DNA of 64,000 nucleotides from positions 1 to 64,000 of the forward strand of contig JAAYTF010000072.1 in NCBI GenBank assembly GCA_012518125.1. The letters are read 5' to 3'. Both the position numbers and the translations under genes were made by a program. Under the pieces are notes generated by a model. That model did not search any database and had not been told where the DNA came from. It worked only from the letters and a program-made list of their open reading frames with translations. This document shows positions 30,348-41,044 of this stretch, one piece after another. Every line of letters starts with the position of its first letter. The stretch's first letter is position 1. Origin of the DNA: Bacilli bacterium. Lineage in GTDB: Bacteria; Bacillota; Bacilli; Bacillales; Amphibacillaceae.

Positions 30348-32351
30348 ATGTCAACAAATATTGAACAGTTAGCGATAAATACGATTCGTACATTGTCGAT
30401 TGATGCAATCGAAAAAGCAAAATCCGGCCATCCTGGCTTGCCGATGGGTGCGGCGCCGATGGCTTACGCGTTGTTCACCGACTTCATGAACCATTCGCCG
30501 AAAAACTCGAAATGGTTTAACCGCGATCGCTTCGTTTTATCTGCCGGCCACGGCTCGATGTTGTTATATAGTCTGTTGCACCTTTGCGGTTATGATGTGA
30601 CGATCGATGATATCAAAAATTTCCGTCAATGGAAGTCGCGCACACCAGGTCATCCGGAAGTGCTTGATACGGATGGGGTGGAAGCGACGACAGGGCCGCT
30701 CGGGCAAGGGATTGCGATGGCGGTCGGCATGGCGATGGCAGAAGCGCACCTGGCGGCCAAATATAACCGTCAAGGTTACCCGATCATCGACCATTATACA
30801 TATTCGCTCGTCGGCGACGGCGACATCATGGAAGGGATCTCGCACGAAGCCGCATCGCTTGCCGGACATTTAGGCTTGCATAAATTGATCGTCTTATATG
30901 ATTCAAACGACATTTCCCTCGATGGCGACTTGAATAAAGCGTATTCCGATGACATTAAAAAACGTTTTGAGGCGTATCATTGGCAAGTGTTGCGCGTCGA
31001 TGACGGAAACGACGTGGAAGCGATCCGCGATGCATTACGTCAAGCAAAGGAAAACAAAACGCAACCGACATTAATTGAAGTAAAAACCATTATTGGCTAC
31101 GGCTCGCCAAACAAAGCGGGATCTTCAAAAGCGCACGGTGCACCGCTCGGTGAAGAAGAAGTCAAATTAACCAAAGCATATTACGGCTGGTCTCATGAAC
31201 CGTTTTATGTAAGCGAAGAAGTCTATGCACATTTTAAAGAAAAAGTACAACAACGCGGCGAACAATTGGAAAGCGAATGGAATGAATTGTTCCAGTCCTA
31301 TAAAGAAGCTTATCCGCAACTTGCAAGTGAGCTCGAATTGGCCATCAATAATGAACTTCCGGAAGATTATGCAAAAGACGTCCCGGTTTATGAAGCAGGC
31401 AAAGATGTGCTTGCAACACGAGTCGCTTCAAGCGATGCGATCAATACGTTCGCCAAAACGGTGCCGTATTTATTCGGGGGAAGCGCCGATTTGGCAAGTT
31501 CCAACAACACGATGATCAAAGATGCGGACGACTTCCAGAAGGACAACTATGCGGGACGAAACATCTGGTTCGGCGTCCGTGAATTCGCGATGGGCGCGAT
31601 GTTGAACGGAATGGCGTTGCACGGGGGCTTGAAAGTTTACGGCGGAACCTTCTTCGTCTTCAGCGACTATTTGCGTCCAGCAATCCGTTTATCCGCATTG
31701 ATGAAAACGCCGGTGACGTACGTGTTCACCCACGATTCGATCGCTGTCGGCGAGGATGGACCGACGCACGAACCGGTCGAACACTTGGCTTCGTTCCGCG
31801 CGATGCCAAACGTATCGGTCATCCGCCCGGCAGACGCGAACGAAACGATCGCCGCTTGGCAGCTGGCGCTTGAATCAAAAGACAAACCAACGCTTTTGGT
31901 CTTGACGCGTCAAGGGTTGCCGACGCTCGATGTTCCATTGAAAAAAGTAAGAGAAGGTGTGCGCAAAGGGGCTTACGTCATCAGCGACGCGAAAGAAAGA
32001 ATCGATGCGATTTTGATCGCCACCGGTTCGGAAGTGAATCTTGCCATCGAAGCGCAAAAAGAATTATACAAACAAAACATCGACGTTCGGGTCGTCAGCA
32101 TGCCTTCGTGGGATTTGTTCGAAAAACAGCCGGACTCCTACAAGGAAGAGGTGCTGCCTTCATCGATTGAAAAACGCATGTCGATTGAAATGGCATCAAG
32201 CCTCGGTTGGGAGCGTTACGTCGGCAAAGACGGAAAAATTTTATCCGTGGATAAATTTGGCGCTTCGGCCCCTGGAAACATCGTCGTCAAAGAATATGGG
32301 TTCTCCGTCGAAAACGTCGTAAACGAAGTGAAAGATTTGATCAACGGGTAG
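30348..32351 (+). CDS. tkt: Transketolase
   Basis: [53 protein letters not shown]. Confidence 0.97.
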   Translation: MSTNIEQLAINTIRTLSIDAIEKAKSGHPGLPMGAAPMAYALFTDFMNHSPKNSKWFNRDRFVLSAGHGSMLLYSLLHLCGYDVTIDDIKNFRQWKSRTPGHPEVLDTDGVEATTGPLGQGIAMAVGMAMAEAHLAAKYNRQGYPIIDHYTYSLVGDGDIMEGISHEAASLAGHLGLHKLIVLYDSNDISLDGDLNKAYSDDIKKRFEAYHWQVLRVDDGNDVEAIRDALRQAKENKTQPTLIEVKTIIGYGSPNKAGSSKAHGAPLGEEEVKLTKAYYGWSHEPFYVSEEVYAHFKEKVQQRGEQLESEWNELFQSYKEAYPQLASELELAINNELPEDYAKDVPVYEAGKDVLATRVASSDAINTFAKTVPYLFGGSADLASSNNTMIKDADDFQKDNYAGRNIWFGVREFAMGAMLNGMALHGGLKVYGGTFFVFSDYLRPAIRLSALMKTPVTYVFTHDSIAVGEDGPTHEPVEHLASFRAMPNVSVIRPADANETIAAWQLALESKDKPTLLVLTRQGLPTLDVPLKKVREGVRKGAYVISDAKERIDAILIATGSEVNLAIEAQKELYKQNIDVRVVSMPSWDLFEKQPDSYKEEVLPSSIEKRMSIEMASSLGWERYVGKDGKILSVDKFGASAPGNIVVKEYGFSVENVVNEVKDLING

Positions 32352-32420
32352 TTTTTCGTTTGTCAACATATGGACAATCCAGTATACTGTAAAAGGAATG
32401 TATCGAAGGGAGAAGTAGAA

Positions 32421-32660
32421 ATGGCAACGATATGGGTAGTTCTCATTGCAATGGCAGCACTTATCGTCGGGACTTTGCTCGGATTTTTCATTTCCCGTAA
32501 ATATATGTTGGACTATTTAAAGAAAAACCCGCCGATCAATGAACAAATGTTACGGACGTTAATGATGCAAATGGGAATGAAACCATCCCGCAAAAAGATC
32601 AACCAAATGATGCGGGCGATGAACCAACAGTTTGAAGAGCAAAAGAAGAAAAAGAAGTAA
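32421..32660 (+). CDS. yneF: YneF family membrane protein
   Basis: N-terminal [48 protein letters not shown]. Confidence 0.93.
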   Translation: MATIWVVLIAMAALIVGTLLGFFISRKYMLDYLKKNPPINEQMLRTLMMQMGMKPSRKKINQMMRAMNQQFEEQKKKKK

Positions 32661-32668
32661 TGAACTTA

Positions 32669-32716
32669 AAAAAATCACTTCATAATAGTTATAAAAGCTA
32701 TTTTGAAGTGATTTTT
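32669..32716 (+). terminator. Terminator after yneF
   Basis: AAAAATCACTTCA...TGAAGTGATTTTT. Confidence 0.8.
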
Positions 32717-32799
32717 GTTTTTATAGCGAAAAAAATAACATTTTTGCCGCTGATGAATACAATATAAAGGAAAATGTCGTTTATGAAAGGGTGAATGTG

Positions 32800-33159
32800 A
32801 TGACGAAACCGATGGCCCAGACGGTGCGTTTTCAACCGCAAGGACCGTTTAGCCCATATTTGCCGCAATTTACTTACACCTATTCCTACAGCCCGCCTGA
32901 AAAACGTGTCAAAGTTGCAGTCACCCATTATTTATTGCGGGCGATAGTCATCATTGAAAAAATCATTCGGCTCCTCAAATCGACGACGCCATTTTTTGAA
33001 CAATATAACCACATATTAAAACAATTGCCGAATATGTACAAAATGATAAAATTAATACAAGAAGTGCAAGAGGCGACCGAAACGGAGCAAAATCAGCTTC
33101 GGGAGCGAAAGGAAAAACGAAGCACAAGCGGCGAATCAAAACCGAAATTATTCATATGA
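32800..33159 (+). CDS. Small protein with YqfQ/VrrA-like C-terminal motif
   Basis: [28 protein letters not shown] resembles the Bacillus YqfQ/VrrA segment. Confidence 0.45.
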   Translation: MTKPMAQTVRFQPQGPFSPYLPQFTYTYSYSPPEKRVKVAVTHYLLRAIVIIEKIIRLLKSTTPFFEQYNHILKQLPNMYKMIKLIQEVQEATETEQNQLRERKEKRSTSGESKPKLFI

Positions 33160-33173
33160 AAAGGAGAATCGTT

Positions 33174-34142
33174 ATGGCGCGTACAGAAAAAGCGACGTTT
33201 GCCGGCGGTTGTTTTTGGTGCATGGTTGAACCATTCGACGAACGTCCGGGAATCATTGAGGTCGTATCCGGCTATACCGGAGGGCACGTGGAAAACCCAA
33301 CTTATGAAGAAGTATGTTCCGGCACGACAGGACACGTCGAAGCCGTGCAAATAACATACGATCCAGCCATTGTATCATATCAACAATTGGTCGAACTGTT
33401 CTGGCGGCAAATCGATCCGACAGACCCGGGCGGACAATTCCACGACCGCGGTTCATCTTATAAAACCGCCATTTTTTACCACAATGAGCACCAAAAGAAA
33501 ATCGCTGAACAATCGAAAAAAGAATTGGAAGCGAGCGGAATATTCAACAAACCGATCGTCACGCCGATTTTGCCAGCGAAACCTTTTTATCCGGCGGAAG
33601 AGTACCATCAGTATTTTTACAAGAAAAATCCTGAACATTATTACGCGTACAAACGCGGCTCGGGACGCGAAGATTTCATTAAAAAACATTGGCAAAACGA
33701 TCGACAAAAAGACGATTTGAAGCGGAAGTTGACCCCGATGCAATATTACGTCACACAAGAAAACGGAACGGAGCCCCCGTTTGACAACGAGTATTGGGAT
33801 GTATTCGAAGAGGGGATTTACGTCGATATCATTTCCGGTGAAGTGCTTTTCTCGTCGAAAGATAAATTTGACGCCGGCTGCGGATGGCCAAGCTTCACAA
33901 AACCGGTGCATGAAGATGAGATCGTCGAAAAACTTGATACGTCTTACGGCATGATCCGTACAGAAGTAAGGGCCAAAACGTCCGACGCCCACTTGGGCCA
34001 CGTCTTTCCGGACGGTCCGAAAGAGCACGGCGGACTCCGTTATTGCATCAATTCGGCAGCGCTGCGCTTCATCAAAAAAGAAGATATGGAAAAAGAAGGT
34101 TATGGCGACTATTTGTATTTGTTTGAAGACGACCGTAACTGA
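33174..34142 (+). CDS. msrAB: Bifunctional peptide methionine sulfoxide reductase MsrA-MsrB fusion
   Basis: Msr[13 protein letters not shown] and Msr[11 protein letters not shown]...[11 protein letters not shown] in one ORF. Confidence 0.95.
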   Translation: MARTEKATFAGGCFWCMVEPFDERPGIIEVVSGYTGGHVENPTYEEVCSGTTGHVEAVQITYDPAIVSYQQLVELFWRQIDPTDPGGQFHDRGSSYKTAIFYHNEHQKKIAEQSKKELEASGIFNKPIVTPILPAKPFYPAEEYHQYFYKKNPEHYYAYKRGSGREDFIKKHWQNDRQKDDLKRKLTPMQYYVTQENGTEPPFDNEYWDVFEEGIYVDIISGEVLFSSKDKFDAGCGWPSFTKPVHEDEIVEKLDTSYGMIRTEVRAKTSDAHLGHVFPDGPKEHGGLRYCINSAALRFIKKEDMEKEGYGDYLYLFEDDRN

Positions 34143-34186
34143 GGTTGACCATATTTATATTATGTAAACAAGAAGGGGTGGAAACG

Positions 34187-34393
34187 ATGATCCATTACGA
34201 ATGGGATAAGAAAAAACCGATCAAACGAGTGAAATGTGAACATACGAACGCCAAACGGTACAAAGTCGACACGATGTTGACGAAAGGGAAAGTGTACGAC
34301 GTCATCAACGAAACGGAAGCGTTTTATTTCATCATCGATAACAGCAACCGCGTCGGCGGATATTTCAAAGAATATTTTTCCGAAGTTAAATAA
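34187..34393 (+). CDS. Small conserved hypothetical protein (DUF6501-like)
   Basis: 68-aa ORF MIHYEWDKKKPIKRVKCEHTNAKRYKVDTMLTKGKVYDVINETEAFYFIIDN with RBS. Confidence 0.55.
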   Translation: MIHYEWDKKKPIKRVKCEHTNAKRYKVDTMLTKGKVYDVINETEAFYFIIDNSNRVGGYFKEYFSEVK

Positions 34394-34411
34394 TATTGCA
34401 TTACATAGACG

Positions 34412-34454
34412 GCTCCTTTGCGCTCAAACTATAAAAAAACGAGAGCAAAGGAGC
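34412..34454 (+). promoter_or_regulatory. Hairpin whose 3' arm contains the Shine-Dalgarno of the next gene
   Basis: GCTCCTTTGCGCTC...GAGAGCAAAGGAGC (13/14); AAAGGAG lies 7 nt before ATG 34462; no T-tract. Confidence 0.55.
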
Positions 34455-34461
34455 TTAATTT

Positions 34462-36018
34462 ATGTGTGCATTCCGTTTTCCAGACAGCACGAAAAGTTAT
34501 TGGCGGGATTCGTTGAAATTTGGCGCATATCCCGAAGTGAATGAAGATATGACGTTCGACGTCGGCATCGTCGGCGGTGGCATCACGGGTATTACACTCG
34601 CTTATTTATTGAGCGAATACGATTTGGACGTCTGCGTCATCGATGCAAGGACGCTATTGTCCGGCACGACCGGCAACACGACGGCGAAAGTGACCATCCA
34701 ACACGGTTTGATTTACGATGAACTGATTTTAAATTACGGTTTGGAATATACACGAAAATATTACCATGCAAATGAGCGGGCCAAACAGTTCATTCATGAC
34801 ACTATTCTGAAATTGAATATCGATTGCGATTACAAGGAAGCAAGTGCAGTGCTTTACACGATGGAAAGCGACAATAACACGAAACTTGAACGCGAAATGG
34901 AAGCTTACGACAAGCTAGGGATTACGGCAAAGCTCAATCAACAAACGGAATTGCCGTTTAACGTCGCCAACGCATTACAAATCGACGGGCAAGCACATTT
35001 TCACCCGTTGAAATATTTGACACGTTTAATCGATCATGCCTTGGAAAACGGCGTATCGTTCTTTGAAAACAGTCCTGCAGTTGCAATCGATTATTCGAAA
35101 AAACCGATCATCGTTTTAAAAAACGGTCATCGCATCGTTTGCGATTATGTGGTAGAAGCTTCCCACTATCCGTTTTTCGACGGTCAGCAGTTATTCCCGT
35201 TAAAAATGTATGCAGAACGTTCGTACGCGCTTCTTGCCAAGACAGAACGGACGGTTGACGACATGTACTTGAGCATCGATGATGAAGTGCGTTCCATCCG
35301 TCCGGTGAACGTCAATGGGGAAACGTACATGATTTTTGCCGGGGAAAACCATCGCACCGGTGTCAGCAACATCAAAATGAACGACCGCTTTGAGAAATTG
35401 GCCCGTTTTGCCAATGAACATTTTCACCTCGAACATATTGAACATCGCTGGTCGGCGCAAGACTACACGACGCTTGATAAACTTCCGTACATTGGAACGA
35501 TTACAAAAGAAAAGGACAATGTGTTCGTCGCCACCGGCTTTCGCAAATGGGGCATGACGAACGGTACGAATGCCGCCATCATGCTGAAAAATTTGATTTT
35601 ACACGAAAAAGATGAATATATGGATATTTTTGCGACATACCGGAAAATGACGTTCGATCCGGCAATGAAAAAACTCGTTTCGTTTAACGTCGAAGTGGCG
35701 AAACATTTAATCACTGGAAAATTTGACGCGTTCAATGAAAAAGTGGAATCGCTTCGGGCCGGTGAGGCGATGATCACGATGCACAACGGGCAGCGGATCG
35801 GCGTATATAAAGACGAAGACGGTGAACTTTACGCCGTCGATACAACTTGCACCCATTTAGGCTGCGAGCTCGAATGGAACGACGCCGAAAAAAGTTGGGA
35901 TTGCCCGTGCCACGGTTCACGTTTTTCATATGAAGGGGACGTATTGAATGGACCGGCCGTGAAAAATTTGAAAAAACGGACCGATGTCATCGAAAAATAT
36001 CACTTGGTGAAACAATAA
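34462..36018 (+). CDS. FAD-dependent oxidoreductase with C-terminal Rieske [2Fe-2S] domain (YhfW-like)
   Basis: GIVGGGITGITLAYLLSE; C-terminal CTHLGCEL...CPCHGSRFSYEGDVLNGPA. Confidence 0.93.
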   Translation: MCAFRFPDSTKSYWRDSLKFGAYPEVNEDMTFDVGIVGGGITGITLAYLLSEYDLDVCVIDARTLLSGTTGNTTAKVTIQHGLIYDELILNYGLEYTRKYYHANERAKQFIHDTILKLNIDCDYKEASAVLYTMESDNNTKLEREMEAYDKLGITAKLNQQTELPFNVANALQIDGQAHFHPLKYLTRLIDHALENGVSFFENSPAVAIDYSKKPIIVLKNGHRIVCDYVVEASHYPFFDGQQLFPLKMYAERSYALLAKTERTVDDMYLSIDDEVRSIRPVNVNGETYMIFAGENHRTGVSNIKMNDRFEKLARFANEHFHLEHIEHRWSAQDYTTLDKLPYIGTITKEKDNVFVATGFRKWGMTNGTNAAIMLKNLILHEKDEYMDIFATYRKMTFDPAMKKLVSFNVEVAKHLITGKFDAFNEKVESLRAGEAMITMHNGQRIGVYKDEDGELYAVDTTCTHLGCELEWNDAEKSWDCPCHGSRFSYEGDVLNGPAVKNLKKRTDVIEKYHLVKQ

Positions 36019-36173
36019 GCATTTCCAAATGAGCTATCTCCTAATCGAATGCGACTTCGACAACATTTCAAATAAAATTGCAAAAATTGTCATCATTCTT
36101 TGAACAATTCGTACAAATATGTCGCAGCATTTGATAAAATTGTAATAGTGATAATTGATTAGGGGATAGCTTC

Positions 36174-37646
36174 ATGAAGAACAAGTCGCTGTTATCGGTT
36201 TTTATTTTATCCATCATCATCATCGTCATTTTCTTCTCCTTCGATACGAAATCCGCAACGATTTCACGGAAAGATGTTACTTCAACCTCAATTAAAAGTG
36301 AAACGATCGAAAACGGGATCGCAATTGAGAAAGAACGGAAAGAAGGAAAATCGTTAACGACGGCGGTCGAACTGCCGAAAACGAACTACGCGGAGATTGA
36401 TGAATACATACATGATTGGTCGCAAGCAAAAGAAGATGAAATGTTTTCGGAAATTGAAAACATTTCCGCTTCATTGAGCAAAGACGCTCAAGCTCATATT
36501 GTCATCACCCCGATCATTCATCAACTGGATGATGCGTTCATTACATATGAATTTCATTTACAATACACAATCAAAGATGTCCAGCTTGAGGAAGACGTTT
36601 TTCACTCCGAAGTCGAATCGTTCACGTTTGATTTGACCGATGGAAAATTGGTTCATTTGGAAGATATTTTGCAAATTTCACATTTGAAAGAACGTGAGAT
36701 TCAAAGTTTGATAGCTTCACTCACCAAAAATAAAATAACGGATTTTTCGCTGCAAAAAGATGCGAATCGTTGGATGATGACTGCGGAAGGGCTTGTTTTT
36801 ATCCACGAAAAGCAGGCGGAGAACGATGGTTTTAGCGTGGAAAAGATATCCGTCGGATTTGATGTGCTCGCCCCGCTCATTACCGATACGTACAAAAAAC
36901 GATTGACGAAAAACGACCCTACGGCGCTGGCTAAAACAGAAAAGGAAACGATAGAAAAACAAGACGAGAAAAAAACGAAAGAAAAAAGCAGCGTTGAAAG
37001 AGAGAAGCGAAAAACAACAGGAAACGATAAAAAACGTAAGCGTGAGAAAAAGCGGATCGCCATCACGTTCGATGACGGTCCAGATGAACATGTGACGCCA
37101 AAAATTTTAAATACGTTGAAAAAATACGATGCGAAAGCGACGTTTTTCATGCTAGCGCCAAAGGCGAACAAACATGAAAACATCGTCAAACAAATCTTAA
37201 TAGACGGCCATGAAATCGGCAATCACTCGTATTCACACGCAAACTTAAACAAAGTTAAACAAAAAAGAATCAAAAAAGAAATCATCGAGGCGCAAGCGAC
37301 AATCGAATCGGCTGCAGAACAACCGGTCGCATTGTTCCGGCCGCCATACGGCGAATACAACAAAACCGTCATCGATCTTGCGAACCAATCGGGGCAAACG
37401 ATCATCATGTGGTCCGTCGATCCGAAAGATTGGAAATACCAAAACAAAGCGAGAATCTATGAAAATATCATTCAGCATACAAAACCGGGCTCGATCGTCT
37501 TAATGCACGACATCCATGAAGCGACGGCGGAGGCATTGCCAAAAGTGTTGAAACATTTGCAAGAACAAGGATTTGAATTCGTGACCGTTTCGGAATTGTT
37601 AAAAGAAATCGAGCCGGCGCCGAACGGCGTCTATTACGGCAATTGA
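36174..37646 (+). CDS. Secreted/membrane-anchored polysaccharide deacetylase (PdaC-like, N-terminal DUF4163/DUF3298 plus NodB)
   Basis: N-terminal hydrophobic anchor; TFDDGPDEHVTPKIL, HEIGNHSYSHANL, FRPPYGEYN, VLMHDIHEAT. Confidence 0.9.
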   Translation: MKNKSLLSVFILSIIIIVIFFSFDTKSATISRKDVTSTSIKSETIENGIAIEKERKEGKSLTTAVELPKTNYAEIDEYIHDWSQAKEDEMFSEIENISASLSKDAQAHIVITPIIHQLDDAFITYEFHLQYTIKDVQLEEDVFHSEVESFTFDLTDGKLVHLEDILQISHLKEREIQSLIASLTKNKITDFSLQKDANRWMMTAEGLVFIHEKQAENDGFSVEKISVGFDVLAPLITDTYKKRLTKNDPTALAKTEKETIEKQDEKKTKEKSSVEREKRKTTGNDKKRKREKKRIAITFDDGPDEHVTPKILNTLKKYDAKATFFMLAPKANKHENIVKQILIDGHEIGNHSYSHANLNKVKQKRIKKEIIEAQATIESAAEQPVALFRPPYGEYNKTVIDLANQSGQTIIMWSVDPKDWKYQNKARIYENIIQHTKPGSIVLMHDIHEATAEALPKVLKHLQEQGFEFVTVSELLKEIEPAPNGVYYGN

Positions 37647-37679
37647 AAAGAATATGTATCGGACAGATTCGTTTTCATC

Positions 37680-37700
37680 GGGCCGACGTCCGGCCCTTTT
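37680..37700 (+). terminator. Terminator after deacetylase
   Basis: GGGCCGacgtcCGGCCCTTTTT. Confidence 0.75.
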
Positions 37701-37710
37701 TCGTTCCCCC

Positions 37711-37752
<42 letters not shown>

Positions 37753-37954
37753 GCCGCATGAGGTCTCATTTTAAGCTCCAAATGTAAAGTGTTATTGTCG
37801 CTAAACCCTACTACTTTCGTAATAGAAAAATTTTTTTAAAAATATAGTTCCAGGCGTATTCCAAAAAATTCACATCGCTGTATAATATATATAATTGTTT
37901 GGTAACTTTTGAAAACGATATCAATGCTGATTTTTACAGGAGTTTGGTTAGGCT

Positions 37955-39190
37955 ATGTTTAGACAACTTCATATGACGTTGAAAGTTCGCCTCATCACGC
38001 ATTTATTCCAAGAAACGATTTTTGCCAGCACGATCCCTTTCGTCGCCTTTTACTTGACGGATATGCTTTCGGTGAAGCTTACTGGAATCTTGTTGACGCT
38101 CACCGTCGTGTTTTCCATGTTGTTTTCTTTTATCGGCGGTTACGTGAGCGATCTGCATAAAAAAAAGTTCATCATCATTTTGTTGCAAACATTGATGGGC
38201 GTATGTTTATTGAGCATGGGGATTGCCATTGTATTAGAGCATATTTGGTTGTTCGTTCTTAGCTATTTATCTTTTACGTTATCCTTCGCGTTGCAAAATC
38301 CAATCATGGATGCCGCCATCATGGATGCGATTGACCGGTTCGAATCGTACGTATACAAATTAAGTTATTGGTTATCAAATGTCGGCATTGCCGCAGGTTC
38401 CGTGCTTGGCGCTCTTTTTTACAGTTTTATGCCGCACGTTTTATTTGTCAGCGGATTTATCATTTACGTGTTGATTTCACTTGCATTTATAAAGTGGTTT
38501 ATTGAAATCCCGGTCGAAAGACGCACTAAACTTAACAGCAATTTCATAAAAGACAGTTTGCTCAGCTATGTTGAAGTGTTAAAAGACAGGCGTTACATTA
38601 AGCTTACTGTCGGCTATAGCTTGATCAACATCGGTGAATTGTCGATTTTTTCTTACATCGCCGTAAAATTGAAACAACATTTTGAAACTGCCCACGTTTT
38701 CATCTTTCAAATCGATGGCGTGAAAATGTATTCGATCATTTTGTTTTTAAATACGGTCATCGTGATCTTTTTCACTTTTATCATTACAAAGATGGCTGAA
38801 AAACTTCCGACCCATAAAGCGTTCGTATTGTCGCTTATCATTTATACGCTCGGTTACGTCGGTTTAAGTTATTTCAACACATTTGGACTCATTATTTTGG
38901 CGGTTGTATTAGCAACGATCGGTGAAATTATTTATGCACCCATTTATTTTACTGAACGATATAAATTGATCCCTGAAGCGAAACGAGGTTCGTATTCAGC
39001 GATCGATTCATTCGGGTTTTACAGTGCGGAAATGGCTGCGCGTTTTTCCATCGTGCTAAGCGTTTATTTATCGTTTTTCCAAATGTCATTACTTTTATTT
39101 GTCATTTTGTCAATCGGAAGCATCTTGATGATCCATTCGCTATTTTTAACAAACGTAGCGCGAAACAAAAAACGGAACATTTCGAATTGA
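37955..39190 (+). CDS. MFS transporter
   Basis: About 12 hydrophobic segments; GGYVSDLHKKKFIIILLQ motif. Confidence 0.88.
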   Translation: MFRQLHMTLKVRLITHLFQETIFASTIPFVAFYLTDMLSVKLTGILLTLTVVFSMLFSFIGGYVSDLHKKKFIIILLQTLMGVCLLSMGIAIVLEHIWLFVLSYLSFTLSFALQNPIMDAAIMDAIDRFESYVYKLSYWLSNVGIAAGSVLGALFYSFMPHVLFVSGFIIYVLISLAFIKWFIEIPVERRTKLNSNFIKDSLLSYVEVLKDRRYIKLTVGYSLINIGELSIFSYIAVKLKQHFETAHVFIFQIDGVKMYSIILFLNTVIVIFFTFIITKMAEKLPTHKAFVLSLIIYTLGYVGLSYFNTFGLIILAVVLATIGEIIYAPIYFTERYKLIPEAKRGSYSAIDSFGFYSAEMAARFSIVLSVYLSFFQMSLLLFVILSIGSILMIHSLFLTNVARNKKRNISN

Positions 39191-39283
39191 TTGATTCGGC
39201 ATATTTCGGCGTCGGTAACATAAAAGGGGCATATCATATCAAAATTCATTTCATACATGTTCATTTAGTCTTGAAATCGATAA

Positions 39284-39307
39284 AGGGGCATAGAAGCCCC
39301 CTTTTTT
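39284..39307 (+). terminator. Terminator after MFS gene
   Basis: AAAGGGGCatagaaGCCCCCTTTTTT. Confidence 0.75.
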
Positions 39308-39340
39308 ACTTTTATCAATTGGTTCACACCCGAAAGCTAT

Positions 39341-40168
39341 TTATCCGAGAGCGACATCCAATATCATCATGACGGTGAAGCCAACAATCAAACTGAATGA
39401 TGCAAAATCTTTGTAGCCATTTTCATGTGAACTTGGTATCACTTCTTCTGCGACGACAAAAATCATCGCACCGGCGGCAAAACTGAGCGCATACGGCAGT
39501 AACGGTTCCAAGGCGGTAACCGCCAACACCCCGATGACCGCTGAAATCGGTTCGACCATTCCGGAGAACTGACCGTAGAAAAACGCTTTTCCCCGTGACA
39601 TCCCTTCACGCCTTAGCGGCATCGAAACCGCAGTTCCCTCCGGGAAGTTTTGGATCCCGATTCCGAGCGCCAATGCAACGGCGCCGGCCAACGATGCTTC
39701 AGGGTTGCCCGTTGCCACCGCCCCGAACGCGACTCCAATCGCCAAACCTTCCGGGACATTATGCAGCGTGATCGCAAAAACGAGCAGCGTGCTCCGCCTT
39801 AACCGTTCAGGATTTATCCCTTCAGCTTCCGCTTTCGATTTAAAATTCGGATGCAAATGCGGAATGATTTTATTGAAGATTGCCAAAAAGACGGCACCTA
39901 ATAAAAAACCAACGGCGGCAGGCAGCCAAGCAGGCGTGGATCTCTCCCTTGCCATTTCGATCGCCGGATCCAAAAGCGACCAAAAACTTGCCGCAATCAT
40001 GACTCCCCCTGCAAAGCCAAGCATGCCGTCGAGAAATTTTTGGTTCATTTTTTTCGTCGTGAATACGAGCGCCGCCCCCAGCGCCGTCATGCCCCAAGTG
40101 AACGACGTCCCTAAAAGCGCTTGCCATGCGGGATGCATGGATGAAAAAAATGCTACGATATCCATCAT
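39341..40168 (-). CDS. ZIP family metal transporter
   Basis: TLHNVPEGLAIGVAFG and GIQNFPEGTAVSMPLR metal-site motifs; multiple TM. Confidence 0.92.
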   Translation of the reverse strand: MMDIVAFFSSMHPAWQALLGTSFTWGMTALGAALVFTTKKMNQKFLDGMLGFAGGVMIAASFWSLLDPAIEMARERSTPAWLPAAVGFLLGAVFLAIFNKIIPHLHPNFKSKAEAEGINPERLRRSTLLVFAITLHNVPEGLAIGVAFGAVATGNPEASLAGAVALALGIGIQNFPEGTAVSMPLRREGMSRGKAFFYGQFSGMVEPISAVIGVLAVTALEPLLPYALSFAAGAMIFVVAEEVIPSSHENGYKDFASFSLIVGFTVMMILDVALG

Positions 40169-40283
40169 GTTTTTCACCTATTGAATAAAAGATTTTATAA
40201 AAATCGCCTTTATGATCACACAAAATAAAAATAGCGGTGATTAAATGATGTTCACCTATTCTATCATTATAAATATGCAAGAA

Positions 40284-40311
40284 AAAAAGACCAAGTGAAT
40301 TGGTCTTTTTT
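40284..40311 (-). terminator. Terminator of LIV operon
   Basis: AAAAAGACCAAgtgaaTTGGTCTTTTT. Confidence 0.85.
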
Positions 40312-40336
40312 CCATTTCGTTAAGTGGCAACTAGGT

Positions 40337-41044
40337 TTAAGCGCCTCCGAGGTACGCTTCCCTCACTAACTCGCTTTCTTGCAATTCTTTGGAAGTTCCG
40401 GAAATGACCACTTTGCCCGTTTCAATGACGTAGCCGCGGTCTGCAATCGACAACGCCATGTGTGCGTTTTGTTCGACGAGCAAAACGGTCGTGCCGTCAT
40501 TGTTGATTTCTTGAATAATTTCAAAAATGGTTTGCACCAAGATCGGGGCAAGACCCATCGAAGGTTCATCGAGAAGTAGCAATTTCGGTTTGGACATGAG
40601 CGCCCGGCCAATTGCCAACATTTGCTGTTCACCGCCGGACAGTGTCCCGGATTGCTGTTTTTTACGTTCTTCCAGCCGCGGGAAAATTTCATATACTTTT
40701 TCCAAATCTTTTTTCACTTGTTGCGAATCTTTGCGCAAAAAAGCGCCGAGCAGCAAATTTTCTTCCACCGTCATTTCCGCAAAAACTCGTCTGCCTTCCG
40801 GAACATGAATGATGCCGTCGCGCACGATTTGCTGCGCCGGAAGTCCGACGATTGATTTACCCATATATTCGATCGTCCCGTTTTTCGGACGCAATAATCC
40901 CGATAACGTGTTGAGCAATGTCGTTTTCCCCGCGCCATTTGCGCCGATCAAGGTGACGATCTCCCCTTCTTCAACGTTCAACGATACACCTTTTAAAGCA
41001 TGGATATGTCCATAATAGACATCAATGTCATTAACTTTGAGCAT
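40337..41044 (-). CDS. livF: Branched-chain amino acid ABC transporter ATP-binding protein LivF
   Basis: GANGAGKTTLLNTLSG; LSGGEQQMLAIGRALMSKPKLLLLDEPSMGLAP. Confidence 0.93.
   Translation of the reverse strand: MLKVNDIDVYYGHIHALKGVSLNVEEGEIVTLIGANGAGKTTLLNTLSGLLRPKNGTIEYMGKSIVGLPAQQIVRDGIIHVPEGRRVFAEMTVEENLLLGAFLRKDSQQVKKDLEKVYEIFPRLEERKKQQSGTLSGGEQQMLAIGRALMSKPKLLLLDEPSMGLAPILVQTIFEIIQEINNDGTTVLLVEQNAHMALSIADRGYVIETGKVVISGTSKELQESELVREAYLGGA

Noticed and set aside
34143-34170. Third dif-like match (ATTTATATTATGTAAACA) after msrAB
   Set aside because: Only the XerD side matches (16/18) and the XerC arm is unrelated; could be a promoter or AT-rich coincidence.
40173-40260. 10-bp direct repeat TTCACCTATT upstream of the ZIP gene
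   Set aside because: One copy is simply the ZIP RBS region (AATAGGTGAA); the second has no start codon context, so likely chance.
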